From the NCBI GenBank assembly GCA_009691525.1, contig SICG01000019.1, forward strand, positions 1 to 41,326: a DNA stretch of 41,326 nucleotides. Direction: 5' to 3'. This document shows positions 17,479-26,009 of the stretch, piece after piece. The stretch is from Candidatus Latescibacterota bacterium. GTDB taxonomy: Bacteria > Latescibacterota > UBA2968 > UBA8231. Both the position numbers and the translations under genes were made by a program. Position 1 is the first letter of the stretch; each line of letters opens with the position of its first letter. A model generated the notes under the pieces. That model was not told where the DNA came from. It worked only from the letters and a program-made list of their open reading frames with translations, and ran no database searches.

Positions 17479-19008
17479 ATGCGGCGGCTTTTTGGCTTGG
17501 AGACCGAATACGGCATCCAGGTGGACGGGGTCGAGGACATGGACGTGGTGGTCGAGTCCATGGAACTGATCCGCTGCTACCTTGTGGAAGACTTTGTCGC
17601 CCGCTGGGACTACCAGTTGGAGAATCCCCGCCGCGACATGCGCGGCTTTGAGGTGGACGAACTGCTCAACGACCAGGACGAGACCGTCCACCTGCAGCGC
17701 GACCGGCAGCGCAAAATCCCCTTAAAGGACCTCAAGAGCGACCTGATCATCAGCAACGGGGCCCGGCTCTACAACGACCACACCCACCCCGAGTACTCCA
17801 CCCCGGAGTGCCACAGCCTCTTCGACCTGGTGGCCCTTGACCGGGCCGGCGAGCGCATCCTGCTGCACTGCGCCGCCCGACGCAGCGCCACCCGGAAGGG
17901 CGGTGGCTTGGTGCGCCTCTACAAGAACAACACCGACTTCGCCGAACACAGCTACGGCTGCCACGAAAACTTCCTGCTGCCCCGCCAACTGCCCTTCCAG
18001 CAGGTGATCGAGGGCCTGGTGCCCTTCCTGGTCACCCGCCAACTCTATGCCGGGGCCGGCAAGGTAGGGGTGGAGTGCGACCCCCAGGCCCAGGCCTCCA
18101 CCTACCAACTTTCCCAGCGCGCCGATTTCTTCGAGACCCTGGCCAGCATCGACACCATGACCCGCCGGCCCCTGGTCAACACCCGCGACGAACCGCACGC
18201 CAATGCCGACCAGTACCGCCGTCTGCACCTGATCATCGGCGACGCCAACATGTCAGAGTGGGCCACCGCCATCAAAGTGGGCGCCCTCGCCCTGGTGCTA
18301 GACCTTTTGGAGGCCGGAACCCTGCCCCGCTGGGAATTGGCCGACCCGGTGGCCGCCCTCAAAGCCCTCTCCCGCGACCTCTCCCGGCAGTGGGCGGTGC
18401 CCCTGGTTGGGGGCAAGACCGTCTCTGCCCTCGAGATCCAGCGTTCTTATCTGGAAGCGGCCGGGCACCTGGCCCGGGGCCGCGACCCGGAGACCGACTG
18501 GGTGCTGGCCCAGTGGCAGGAAGCCCTCGGAAAGTTGGGGAACGACCCCCTTGACCTGCTGGGCCGCTGCGACTGGGTCACCAAGAAGTGGCTGCTGGAC
18601 ACCTTTGCCCAGGCCGAGGGGCTGGATTGGGAGAACCCGGACCACCGCATCTGGCTGCAGAGCCAGGATCTAGAATACAGCAACATCGATCCCGAGGAGG
18701 GCCTGTATCTGCTGCTCGAAGCCCAAGGGCAGATGACGCGGCTGGTGGGCGAGGAGGAAATACTGCGCGGCATGACCCAGCCGCCGGCCGACACCCGGGC
18801 CTATTTTCGCGGCCGCTGCCTGGAGAGATTCGGCGCGGCGGTGCGTTCGCTCAACTGGGACAGCATCGAATTTTCTGTCCAGGGCCGCACCCGCGTGGTA
18901 GACCTCAAAGCGTGTGTGGACGCGGAAGCTGCGGCGTATTATAATCAGGTGCTGGACAGCGCTCCCAGCGTCGAGGCCCTGCTCGAAAAACTGCCGACCT
19001 CTGCCTAA
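17479..19008 (+). CDS. dop: Dop, deamidase/depupylase of the Pup/UBact system
   Basis: ATG 17479 gives MRRLFGLETEYG, placing the ATP/metal-binding ExE motif (Glu8, Glu10) at the family position; upstream codons belong to an overlapping frame. The family Asp lies in NGARLYNDHTHPEYSTPEC (Asp100). Between these motifs are about 40 extra residues compared with pafA below, matching the Dop-specific loop. With synteny, this identifies Dop rather than PafA. At 509 residues it is full length. Dop converts the C-terminal Gln of Pup/UBact to Glu and removes the tag from substrates. It precedes the UBact gene, whose strong ribosome site overlaps this gene's stop. Confidence 0.93.
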   Translation: MRRLFGLETEYGIQVDGVEDMDVVVESMELIRCYLVEDFVARWDYQLENPRRDMRGFEVDELLNDQDETVHLQRDRQRKIPLKDLKSDLIISNGARLYNDHTHPEYSTPECHSLFDLVALDRAGERILLHCAARRSATRKGGGLVRLYKNNTDFAEHSYGCHENFLLPRQLPFQQVIEGLVPFLVTRQLYAGAGKVGVECDPQAQASTYQLSQRADFFETLASIDTMTRRPLVNTRDEPHANADQYRRLHLIIGDANMSEWATAIKVGALALVLDLLEAGTLPRWELADPVAALKALSRDLSRQWAVPLVGGKTVSALEIQRSYLEAAGHLARGRDPETDWVLAQWQEALGKLGNDPLDLLGRCDWVTKKWLLDTFAQAEGLDWENPDHRIWLQSQDLEYSNIDPEEGLYLLLEAQGQMTRLVGEEEILRGMTQPPADTRAYFRGRCLERFGAAVRSLNWDSIEFSVQGRTRVVDLKACVDAEAAAYYNQVLDSAPSVEALLEKLPTSA

Positions 19009-19013
19009 GGAGG
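19007..19013 (+). promoter_or_regulatory. Strong Shine-Dalgarno site of the UBact gene
   Basis: AAGGAGG, essentially a full anti-Shine-Dalgarno match, overlaps the dop TAA stop and lies six bases before the UBact ATG. It is the strongest ribosome site in the operon and would allow the small tag protein to be made in excess over its enzymes. Confidence 0.75.
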
Positions 19014-19019
19014 CACCCC

Positions 19020-19220
19020 ATGTCTGACGATCACTTCTTCCAACTGCGCGACCGCGCCCCCCGTCCCACCCGCCCTGCCGAACCGGGCGAGGGCGGCGGC
19101 GATGACGAAGGTCCGCGCCGCCCCAAGGTCGAGCGCCCCAGCACCGACGAGTTGATGCGCCGCATGCGCAAGGTCGACCCGGACCAGGCCCGGCGGTACC
19201 GCCAGCGCACGGGCCAGTAG
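19020..19220 (+). CDS. ubact: UBact/Pup-like ubiquitin-like protein tag
   Basis: A 66-residue, disordered, charged protein between dop and prcB, exactly where Pup lies in actinobacteria. The N-terminal half is rich in Pro, Gly and acidic residues. The C-terminal half (STDELMRRMRKVDPDQARRY) is the conserved helix-forming region that docks on the ATPase coiled coil and ligase. It ends RYRQRTGQ rather than the GGQ/GGE of Pup, which is the UBact type described in Gram-negative phyla. The terminal Gln66 must be deamidated by Dop before PafA can ligate it. Only two lysines (36 and 51) are available for self-modification. Small size makes it easy to miss in annotation. Confidence 0.92.
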   Translation: MSDDHFFQLRDRAPRPTRPAEPGEGGGDDEGPRRPKVERPSTDELMRRMRKVDPDQARRYRQRTGQ

Positions 19221-19223
19221 GGC

Positions 19224-19994
19224 ATGGAGGATTTTTTCACTCTCCTGCGGGAACGCGGCCAGCTCTTGCCCACTCCTTTCGCATCCCTCAAGCACCCGGA
19301 ACACCTGGAAACCATCGAGGGCACCACCATCCTGGCCCTGCGCTACCGGGATGGAGTGCTGGTGGCCGGCGACCGACGCGCCACCATGGGCAACACCGTG
19401 GTCTATGACCGGGCCGACAAGGTGCTGACCATCGACGACAGCGCGGTATTGGCCATTTCGGGCTCGCCGGCCATCGGCTACGAGATCGCCCGCCTGCTCG
19501 AAATATCCTTCCAACATTACCGCCGCTCTCAGTTACAAGAGTTGAGCCTCGACGGCAAGCTGCGCACCCTGTCCCGCTTGCTGCGGGAAAACCTGGGCCT
19601 GGCCATGCAGGGCATCGGCGCGGTGGTGCCCATCCTCGCCGCCTTCGACCCCCGGGAAGGGGGCCGGATCTTCTTCTACGACCTGCTGGGGGCCCAATTT
19701 GAGTCGGTGGATTTCTGCGCCACCGGTTCTGGCTCGCCCACCATCCGCGGGGCCGTCTATTTTCAGGACCGCTGGGGGCCGGAACCCCTGGCCAGCCTCG
19801 ACGAGCCGGCCGCCGTCGCGCTCGCCCTCAAATTGCTGGAGACCGCCGCCGAATACGACACCGCCACCGGCGGATACCGCTCCCGCGCCCGGATCTTCCC
19901 CCAGGTAATGCGCCTGGACCAGAAGGGCATCACCTCTATCCCCGAAGCCGACCTGGAAGCCCATTACCAGGCCCTCGGCAAGAATTCCGGCTGA
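19224..19994 (+). CDS. prcB: Proteasome beta subunit (catalytic)
   Basis: A 256-residue N-terminal-nucleophile hydrolase. A 33-residue propeptide ends LETIEG and is followed by TTILAL; autocleavage would expose Thr34 as the catalytic Thr1. Asp50 and Lys66 fall exactly at the canonical positions 17 and 33 of the mature subunit (GDRRATMG and DRADKV). ATGSGSP supplies the SGS segment. It forms the two inner rings of the 20S core and cuts UBact-tagged proteins. The ATG lies three bases after the UBact stop. An active enzyme is expected. Confidence 0.95.
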   Translation: MEDFFTLLRERGQLLPTPFASLKHPEHLETIEGTTILALRYRDGVLVAGDRRATMGNTVVYDRADKVLTIDDSAVLAISGSPAIGYEIARLLEISFQHYRRSQLQELSLDGKLRTLSRLLRENLGLAMQGIGAVVPILAAFDPREGGRIFFYDLLGAQFESVDFCATGSGSPTIRGAVYFQDRWGPEPLASLDEPAAVALALKLLETAAEYDTATGGYRSRARIFPQVMRLDQKGITSIPEADLEAHYQALGKNSG

Positions 19995-20004
19995 AAGGCG
20001 CCCC

Positions 20005-20766
20005 ATGCTCGAAGACCCCTACCGCTGGGTAGAAGCCATCCGCAACCGCCGCGAGTACCTAGAAGACCAGCTGCGCGGCGCCAGTCCGGTGGTGGGCCTG
20101 GGGTACGCCGACGGGGTGCTGCTCTTGACCACCACGCCGGGGCCGCGCAAAATCTTTGAGGTCTACAACAACATTGCCTTTGCCGCCATCGGCCATCCGG
20201 CGGACCTGGAAAAGCTGCGCAAGGTGGTCATCGACATCGCCCACCTGGAGGCCTTCAACCTGTCGGCCAGCGATGTCTCCCTGCAGCGCCTGGTACACCT
20301 GGGCCTGGGGCCTTTGATGAAAACCGCCTTCGACGAGATCCTCCGCTCTCCCTATATTGCCCGGGTCATGGTCGCCGAACTGGACCCGATCCACGCCGAG
20401 GAGCGTTTCTACACCCTCGAGCCCGACGGGTCTTTTGCCAGTGCCGGTCGGGCGGCGGCTGTGGCTGGCACCCGGAAGAGTGAAGAGGCCATCACCACCC
20501 GCCTGGCCGACCTGGAACCCGCCTCCCTCTCCCTCAAGGAGGCGCTGCGCCGAGCCCTGGAGGCCTGGGGCCTGGGCGCTCTGCTGGCCGAGCGCGAGGC
20601 AGAAGGCGAGCCGGACGAAGAGGAGTTGCGCGCCTTTCTCGGCAAGGCCGTGCGCACACGCCGCTTCGACGCCGCGGTGCTCGACCGCACCCTGCCCACC
20701 CGCACCAAATTCCGCTTTCTGCCTGCGGCCTCCCTGGAGGAGACCTTGGCGCCCTTCACCTCCTGA
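20005..20766 (+). CDS. prcA: Proteasome alpha subunit
   Basis: A 253-residue Ntn-fold protein with no propeptide or catalytic Thr, as expected of the outer-ring alpha subunit. The N-terminal helix region (DPYRWVEAIRNRREYLEDQL) is followed by the conserved strand set (VVGLGYADGVLLLTT, KIFEVYNNIAFAAIGHPADL). The N-terminal segment would form the substrate gate and the ring surface would receive the ATPase. The C-terminal third is charged and helical. An AAAGG site precedes the ATG, ten bases after the prcB stop. Identification rests on fold pattern plus synteny. Confidence 0.92.
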   Translation: MLEDPYRWVEAIRNRREYLEDQLRGASPVVGLGYADGVLLLTTTPGPRKIFEVYNNIAFAAIGHPADLEKLRKVVIDIAHLEAFNLSASDVSLQRLVHLGLGPLMKTAFDEILRSPYIARVMVAELDPIHAEERFYTLEPDGSFASAGRAAAVAGTRKSEEAITTRLADLEPASLSLKEALRRALEAWGLGALLAEREAEGEPDEEELRAFLGKAVRTRRFDAAVLDRTLPTRTKFRFLPAASLEETLAPFTS

Positions 20767-20780
20767 AGCGAGGGCTGGCC

Positions 20781-22211
20781 ATGCGCAACCGCATCTTCGG
20801 GCTCGAGATCGAATACGGTTGTATGCCCCCCGAGGGCGACCCTTCCCACAGCCCCGACCTGATCTCGGTGCGGGCCAAGGACCAGGTCTTCGGCCGCGAG
20901 GGGCTGGGTTTTGTCGACACCCATTACCGGGGCCGCGACGAACCGCCGGGCAATGGCGGCTTTCTCTTTAACGGCGGGCGACTTTACCTCGACATGGGCC
21001 ACATCGAATTCGCCACCCCCGAGTGCCGCGGCCTCTTCGACCTGGTGGCCTCCGATCGGGCCGGTGAGTTGATCGTGCAGCGCGCCCTTTCCCAGATCAA
21101 GAATAACAGCGGCGTCAGCCTGGCCGAGACCGCCTCCTTCTTCAAGAACAACATCGACCACTACACCGGGGCCACCTTCGGCTGCCACGAGAACTATCTG
21201 GTGCGCCGCGAAGTCCCCTTCTCTCAGCGACTGCTGCCGGCCCTGCTGCCTTTCTTTGTCACCCGCCAGATCTTTGCCGGGGCCGGCCGGGTGGGCTGCC
21301 ACAACGATGTCTTCGATTCGGGCAGCCCCGAAACCCCGTGTATCGACTTTCAGCTCTCCCAGCGGGCCGACCATATCGTCACCGAGATCTACCAGTGGAT
21401 CCAGTTCAGCCGGGCCATCATCAACACCCGCGACGAGCCGCTGGCCGACTGGGGCCTGTACCGCCGGCTGCACCTGCTGGTGGGCGACTCCAACATGTCC
21501 GAATACGTCACTGCCCTCAAAGTGGGCACCACCGCAGTGCTCATCGAACTGCTCGAGCAGGAGATCTGGCCCGATATCCGCCTGGACAACGCGGTGGATG
21601 CCATCCGCGACATCTCCCGCGATCCAACCTACCAGTGGGTGGTGCAGTTGGAGGACGGGCGCCACACCACCGCCATCGACCTGCAGCTGACTTACCTGGA
21701 ACTGGCCGAACGCCACCTGCGCGGCCGGGAGCCAGAGATCGACTGGGTGCTGCGCGAATGGCGCTTTGTGCTGGAGGCCCTGGCGGTTGATCCCATGAGC
21801 CTGATCGACCGCCTCGACTGGGTGGCCAAGAAGTGGCTGCTGCAGTCCTTCATCGAGGCCGAGGGCCTCGACTGGCAGGATCCCTGGGTGCAAAGCCTGG
21901 ACCTGGAATATCACAATCTCAACCCCGCCAAGGGGCTCTACTTCGACCTGCGCAGCCGCGGCATGACCAAGAAGGTGGTGGACGACGAACGGGTGAATCT
22001 GGCGATGGTCACCCCCCCTCAGGACACCCGCGCCCGGGCCCGCTCCTCGGTCATGCGTTCGCTGACCAACCACAAGGCCCGCTACGTGATCGAGTGGGAT
22101 TCGATCTACGTCGAGGACGAGAAATATCTCAATCTGGACGATCCTTTCCAGACCTACGATCTTGAGATAGAGGAATTCGTCCGCGAATTTCAGCGCCCTT
22201 CCCCTGACTGA
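20781..22211 (+). CDS. pafA: PafA, Pup/UBact ligase
   Basis: A 476-residue carboxylate-amine ligase paralogous to Dop, but without the Dop loop. MRNRIFGLEIEYG gives the metal/ATP Glu9 and Glu11. The catalytic-type Asp71 is in GGRLYLDMGHIEFATPEC; this stretch is one residue shorter than the usual LDVGSHPEYATPE. The C-terminal half retains LTYLELAERHLRG, LDWVAKKWLL and a terminal DPFQTYD like the PafA DPF motif. It should phosphorylate the tag's C-terminal Glu and join it to substrate lysines. It is the last gene of the canonical set, with GAGGG before the start. Confidence 0.93.
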   Translation: MRNRIFGLEIEYGCMPPEGDPSHSPDLISVRAKDQVFGREGLGFVDTHYRGRDEPPGNGGFLFNGGRLYLDMGHIEFATPECRGLFDLVASDRAGELIVQRALSQIKNNSGVSLAETASFFKNNIDHYTGATFGCHENYLVRREVPFSQRLLPALLPFFVTRQIFAGAGRVGCHNDVFDSGSPETPCIDFQLSQRADHIVTEIYQWIQFSRAIINTRDEPLADWGLYRRLHLLVGDSNMSEYVTALKVGTTAVLIELLEQEIWPDIRLDNAVDAIRDISRDPTYQWVVQLEDGRHTTAIDLQLTYLELAERHLRGREPEIDWVLREWRFVLEALAVDPMSLIDRLDWVAKKWLLQSFIEAEGLDWQDPWVQSLDLEYHNLNPAKGLYFDLRSRGMTKKVVDDERVNLAMVTPPQDTRARARSSVMRSLTNHKARYVIEWDSIYVEDEKYLNLDDPFQTYDLEIEEFVREFQRPSPD

Positions 22212-22217
22212 TCGCCC

Positions 22218-22664
22218 ATGGTGACCCCGCTCCAACAAGACGAGTCCTTCCCCCGCTTCATCAAGCGGCTCAACCACCAGGCGGGGACCGCCCGGGTCAA
22301 GGATGGGCTGGGCATCGCTTCGCTGCGGGCCACCGGCGGCCCACCGGGGGTGAGCGGGACCTCTTCGACAATTCAGGCCGATCCCAGCCCCGGACTCTTC
22401 GACCTGCCGACCAGCGGCGAGGGCCTGCTCTCCAGTCTGGCCGCCCAGACCAACACGGTCAGCCCACTCACCGCCGGCCTGACCGGCAACAACCAGGACC
22501 CCCCAGCCCTGCACCTGCTCCAGGCCGGGCAGATCAATCTGCGGCACCATCTGCTGCAATCGGACAACCAGAGCCGCCTGTTGCAGGCCAGTGCCAATCC
22601 CCGCCGCACCCAGGGCGGTTTTGCGCTGCAGTTCTCCGCCACCAGTTTCGACCTCCTGGCATGA
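22218..22664 (+). CDS. Hypothetical protein coupled to pafA
   Basis: A 148-residue protein of unknown family starting six bases after pafA and overlapping the next gene's ATG by four bases (ATGA), so it sits inside the operon. There is no signal peptide or membrane segment. It is rich in Gln, Asn, Ser and Leu with little predicted order in the first half (GIASLRATGGPPGVSGTSS). A possible helix lies at LHLLQAGQINLRHHLLQSDN, and the C-terminus is hydrophobic (GGFALQFSATSFDLLA). Lysine is almost absent. It could be an accessory factor or substrate adaptor of the UBact system, or merely a neighbour; sequence alone does not decide. Confidence 0.65.
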   Translation: MVTPLQQDESFPRFIKRLNHQAGTARVKDGLGIASLRATGGPPGVSGTSSTIQADPSPGLFDLPTSGEGLLSSLAAQTNTVSPLTAGLTGNNQDPPALHLLQAGQINLRHHLLQSDNQSRLLQASANPRRTQGGFALQFSATSFDLLA

Positions 22665-25600
22665 AAACCCTGCTGCTGGGCGCCCTGCTGGCCGCCCTCG
22701 CAGCCGGCGCCCAGACCTCGCAACCGGCCTCTGCGCTCAAGACCAGCGGTACCCTCAACGCCCTGGTGATCTTCGCCAAGTTCCAGGGCGAGGCCCAGGG
22801 CGAGACCCAGGCCCCGCCCTGGGCTGCGGATCTGTTCAACCTCGGCGTGCCAGGCAGCTTCGCCCACTTCTACCGCGAGATGTCGCGGGGCAAGATCTCC
22901 GTCTCCGGCCAGGTGCTGCCCCGGCGCTACTCCTCCCTGCAGCCAGCTGCGGCCTACGTGGCAGCCAGCGCCGGGGTCCAGGGCAACTTTGGCCTCTTCA
23001 ACCGCCAGATCCTGGAGCAGGCCGATGGGGACGCTGACTTCGGCCGCTTCGACAATGATGGTCCCGACGGGGTTCCAAATTCCGGAGACGACGACGGGTA
23101 CGTGGACGTGGTCTTCATCAACCTGCTCAGCGTGCCCCGCAACTTCTTCATCAGCGGGGCCACTGGTTACGCCTCCCTGGGGCTGGACACCGACTTCATC
23201 AGCAACGACCCGGCGGCCAAAGGCGAGACTATTCACATCCGTAGTCGCTTTTCTGGTTTTGGCGGCACCACCCAGCGGGGCCACACCTTTAGCGTCACCG
23301 CCGCCTCCATGTGCCACGAGTTCGGCCACGTGCTGGGCCTGCCCGACCTCTTCGACCAGTCCTCAGTGACTGCCTCCGGCCAGCTCGACCCGACGGAGGA
23401 AAGTGCGGGGGTGGGCAAGTGGTGCCTGATGACCTCGGCCGGCACCCAGGGCTGGGGAGTGGAGGATGGCCCCAACGCTTTCTGCGCCTGGGCCCTGGCC
23501 AAACTGGGCTGGGTGGAGGTCGTCGAACTCACCCAGGACCAACCCGACCTGGCCATCGAGGACGTGGCCAAAGGAAATAAAATCTACAAGATCCGCCTCA
23601 GTGCCGACGAGTGTTTCCTCCTCGAAAACCGCCGCCGCGCCAGCAGCTACTACAACCGCAGCATTGCCGGCGAGGGCCTGTTGGTCTGGCACGTGGACGA
23701 GCGGGCCGACAACGACGAGGAACGCCACCCGCAGGTGGACCTGGTCTGCGCCGACGGGCTCTACGCGGACAAGGGCTACCCAGACGGGCAACCCGATCCG
23801 GTCAACGGGAGAGACAACCTCGACTTCTGGGCCAAGGATGGGACCTATTCGACTGCCCACCACGGCAACGAGGGCGACGCCACCGATCCCTTTGACGGGC
23901 AGCGCTTCACCCGCCTGGCCTGGGACACCAACCCCTCCCTCAGCGCCCATACCGGCTTCAGCCGCAATCTGCCCCTGGGCATGGCCATCGAAAACATCCG
24001 CCGCGAGGGCACTCACATGCGCTGCGCGGTGCGCCTGCGCCAACCCCTGCCCGGCCACGTCACCGCCGACACCACCTGGTCGGGCACGGTGCAGCTGGAC
24101 GGGGATGTGGTGGTCGAGCCCGGGGTCAAGCTCACCCTGGCCGAGGGCACCCGCTTGTCTTTTGCCGCTGCCGACAGCCGGCGCACCGGCTTCGACCCCA
24201 CCCGCTGCGAGTTGATCGTCTACGGCGGCCTCCGGCTGGAGGGCCAGGCTCGCTGCGAGTCGGGGGCCGCTGCCCCACGCGCCGACGATTGGGCTGGCCT
24301 CCTGCTGATGGACGGCCAATCCCTAGATACCGCCCAGCTCCAATTGGCCAATGCCCGGTACGGGCTGGTGCGCAGCCGGCTGCCGGCGGGCATCACCCGT
24401 TTTTCCGGCACCCAGACCTTCTTTCAGGATTTGGTCGTCCCCGCCGGCGCCGAAATGGTAGTGGATGCCGATGCCCAGCTGCGTTTCGCCCCCACCGATC
24501 TGGGCACCAGCGGTCTGAGCCCAGCCCTCTCCGAGCTGGTGGTCGAAGGCCGGCTCAGCGCCCAAGGCGGCACCTTCACCGTGGCCCAGGCCAGCAATCA
24601 GGACCTGTGGTTCGGGGTGCGCCTGGCCCCCGGCGCCCAGGTGGAAGTCCACGACGCTACCATAGAACGCTGCGGGTACGGGTTCAGCGGTGAGGTCTCC
24701 GCCACCGGGCGCTTCAGCCTCGAAGGCGGCCGTATCCAGCAGGGCCTAGGCGGGTTGTCGCTGACCCTCAACGGGCCGGCCCAGGTGACCGGGACCACTT
24801 TTTTCCATCTCACCACCCCGGCCATCTATGTGCAGGGGGGCGGTCTGCTCTCGCTGCGCGACGTGATGGTGCAGCAATGCGGCCAGGAGGGCATCTCGCT
24901 GGGCAACGCCTCTCTGGAGGCGGTAAACCTCCGCCTGGAGCAGAACGGTATCCTCGACCCCAAGGACCCCCGCTCGGGCCTGAAAGCAGTGGGTGGGCGC
25001 GGCCAGAAGATCGAGCTGTGGAACAGCAGTTCGACGCGCAACACCCAGCACGGCCTGGACCTGGAGGCTTGGGAGGGGGTGGTAGAGCTGCACGACAGTG
25101 AATTCAGCGCCAACCAGCACGAGGGCCTGCGGGCCCGTGGCCTGGAGCGGCTCACCTTTGAGCAGGTGCAGGTGGAGCGCAACCTGGGCGACGGCGCGGT
25201 GGTGGCCGCCGTGCCCCTGGTGGAGGTGTGGACCACCAATTTCGCCGACAATATCGGCACCGGACTGGTGCTGCGCGAAGGCGCTTCCGGGGCCATCGAG
25301 ATGAGCCACTTCCTCAACAACGCCGGCCTGCGCCTCGAAGGCATCCCCAAATTCTTCGTGCGCACCAGCACCTTTAGCAACGCCGGGGTGGGCTTCGAGT
25401 CCCAGACCTCCGCCCCCCAGGTTGAAGGCAACACCTTCCAACACAACCTCACCGCCCTCAAGGTCAGCGGCACCCCGGTGCCCACCCTGACCCGCAACAC
25501 CTTCCTCGACAACCGCACCGCGGTCGAAAACCTCTCGGGCCAGACCCTGCCGGCCCAGGGCAACTACTGGGGCACCACCGACAGCATCACCATCGCCGCC

Positions 25601-25966
25601 CTCTTCAAGGGCCACGTGGACTGGCAGCCCTTCCTCGATGCGGCACCCGAACCGACCCCTGTCGAGGAAGAGGGCACCGCCCTGCCGGAACACCTGGTCC
25701 TCCATCCCGGCTTCCCCAACCCCTTCAACGCCCAAACCACCTTCCGCTTCGAGCTGCCCCGCCAGGGGCGCGCCGCCCTGACCCTCTACGACCCCCTGGG
25801 CCGCCCGCTGCGCCGCTTGTTGGACACCTCGCTGCCAGCGGGGACTTACACCTACGGCTGGGACGGCCGCGACGACCAGGGACGGGAGGTGGCTTCGGGG
25901 GTGTACTTCTGCCGGCTGCAGGCCGGCGGCTTCAGAGCGGTGGAGCGGTTGGCACTGGTGCGGTAA
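22661..25966 (+). CDS. Secreted M6-family metalloprotease with beta-helix and PNPF sorting-type domain
   Basis: An 1101-residue exported protein. A signal peptide (MKTLLLGALLAALAAGAQ) is followed by an M6 (immune inhibitor A-like) catalytic domain with zinc site HEFGHVLGLPD (His219, Glu220, His223, Asp229) and the Met-containing WCLMTSAG turn. From about residue 460 a parallel beta-helix region has repeats of the type 'VEGNTFQHNLTALKVSG'. The C-terminus (FPNPFNAQTTFRFEL... DGRDDQGREVASGVYFCRLQ) is the FlgD-Ig/type IX-like sorting or anchoring domain. It is the last gene of the UBact operon by spacing, though the protein is extracytoplasmic. A deleted paralogue lies at 37281-38395. Confidence 0.88.
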   Translation: MKTLLLGALLAALAAGAQTSQPASALKTSGTLNALVIFAKFQGEAQGETQAPPWAADLFNLGVPGSFAHFYREMSRGKISVSGQVLPRRYSSLQPAAAYVAASAGVQGNFGLFNRQILEQADGDADFGRFDNDGPDGVPNSGDDDGYVDVVFINLLSVPRNFFISGATGYASLGLDTDFISNDPAAKGETIHIRSRFSGFGGTTQRGHTFSVTAASMCHEFGHVLGLPDLFDQSSVTASGQLDPTEESAGVGKWCLMTSAGTQGWGVEDGPNAFCAWALAKLGWVEVVELTQDQPDLAIEDVAKGNKIYKIRLSADECFLLENRRRASSYYNRSIAGEGLLVWHVDERADNDEERHPQVDLVCADGLYADKGYPDGQPDPVNGRDNLDFWAKDGTYSTAHHGNEGDATDPFDGQRFTRLAWDTNPSLSAHTGFSRNLPLGMAIENIRREGTHMRCAVRLRQPLPGHVTADTTWSGTVQLDGDVVVEPGVKLTLAEGTRLSFAAADSRRTGFDPTRCELIVYGGLRLEGQARCESGAAAPRADDWAGLLLMDGQSLDTAQLQLANARYGLVRSRLPAGITRFSGTQTFFQDLVVPAGAEMVVDADAQLRFAPTDLGTSGLSPALSELVVEGRLSAQGGTFTVAQASNQDLWFGVRLAPGAQVEVHDATIERCGYGFSGEVSATGRFSLEGGRIQQGLGGLSLTLNGPAQVTGTTFFHLTTPAIYVQGGGLLSLRDVMVQQCGQEGISLGNASLEAVNLRLEQNGILDPKDPRSGLKAVGGRGQKIELWNSSSTRNTQHGLDLEAWEGVVELHDSEFSANQHEGLRARGLERLTFEQVQVERNLGDGAVVAAVPLVEVWTTNFADNIGTGLVLREGASGAIEMSHFLNNAGLRLEGIPKFFVRTSTFSNAGVGFESQTSAPQVEGNTFQHNLTALKVSGTPVPTLTRNTFLDNRTAVENLSGQTLPAQGNYWGTTDSITIAALFKGHVDWQPFLDAAPEPTPVEEEGTALPEHLVLHPGFPNPFNAQTTFRFELPRQGRAALTLYDPLGRPLRRLLDTSLPAGTYTYGWDGRDDQGREVASGVYFCRLQAGGFRAVERLALVR

Positions 25967-26009
25967 TGCCCAAGCAGCAATGAGGGGCGCCGAACTGCGT
26001 AGGCCGCGT

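Noticed and set aside
20409-22559. A 716-codon open frame on the reverse strand opposite prcA and pafA
   Set aside because: It is a GC-rich shadow: the forward strand carries intact, motif-complete genes, and the reverse translation is low-complexity without any family motif.
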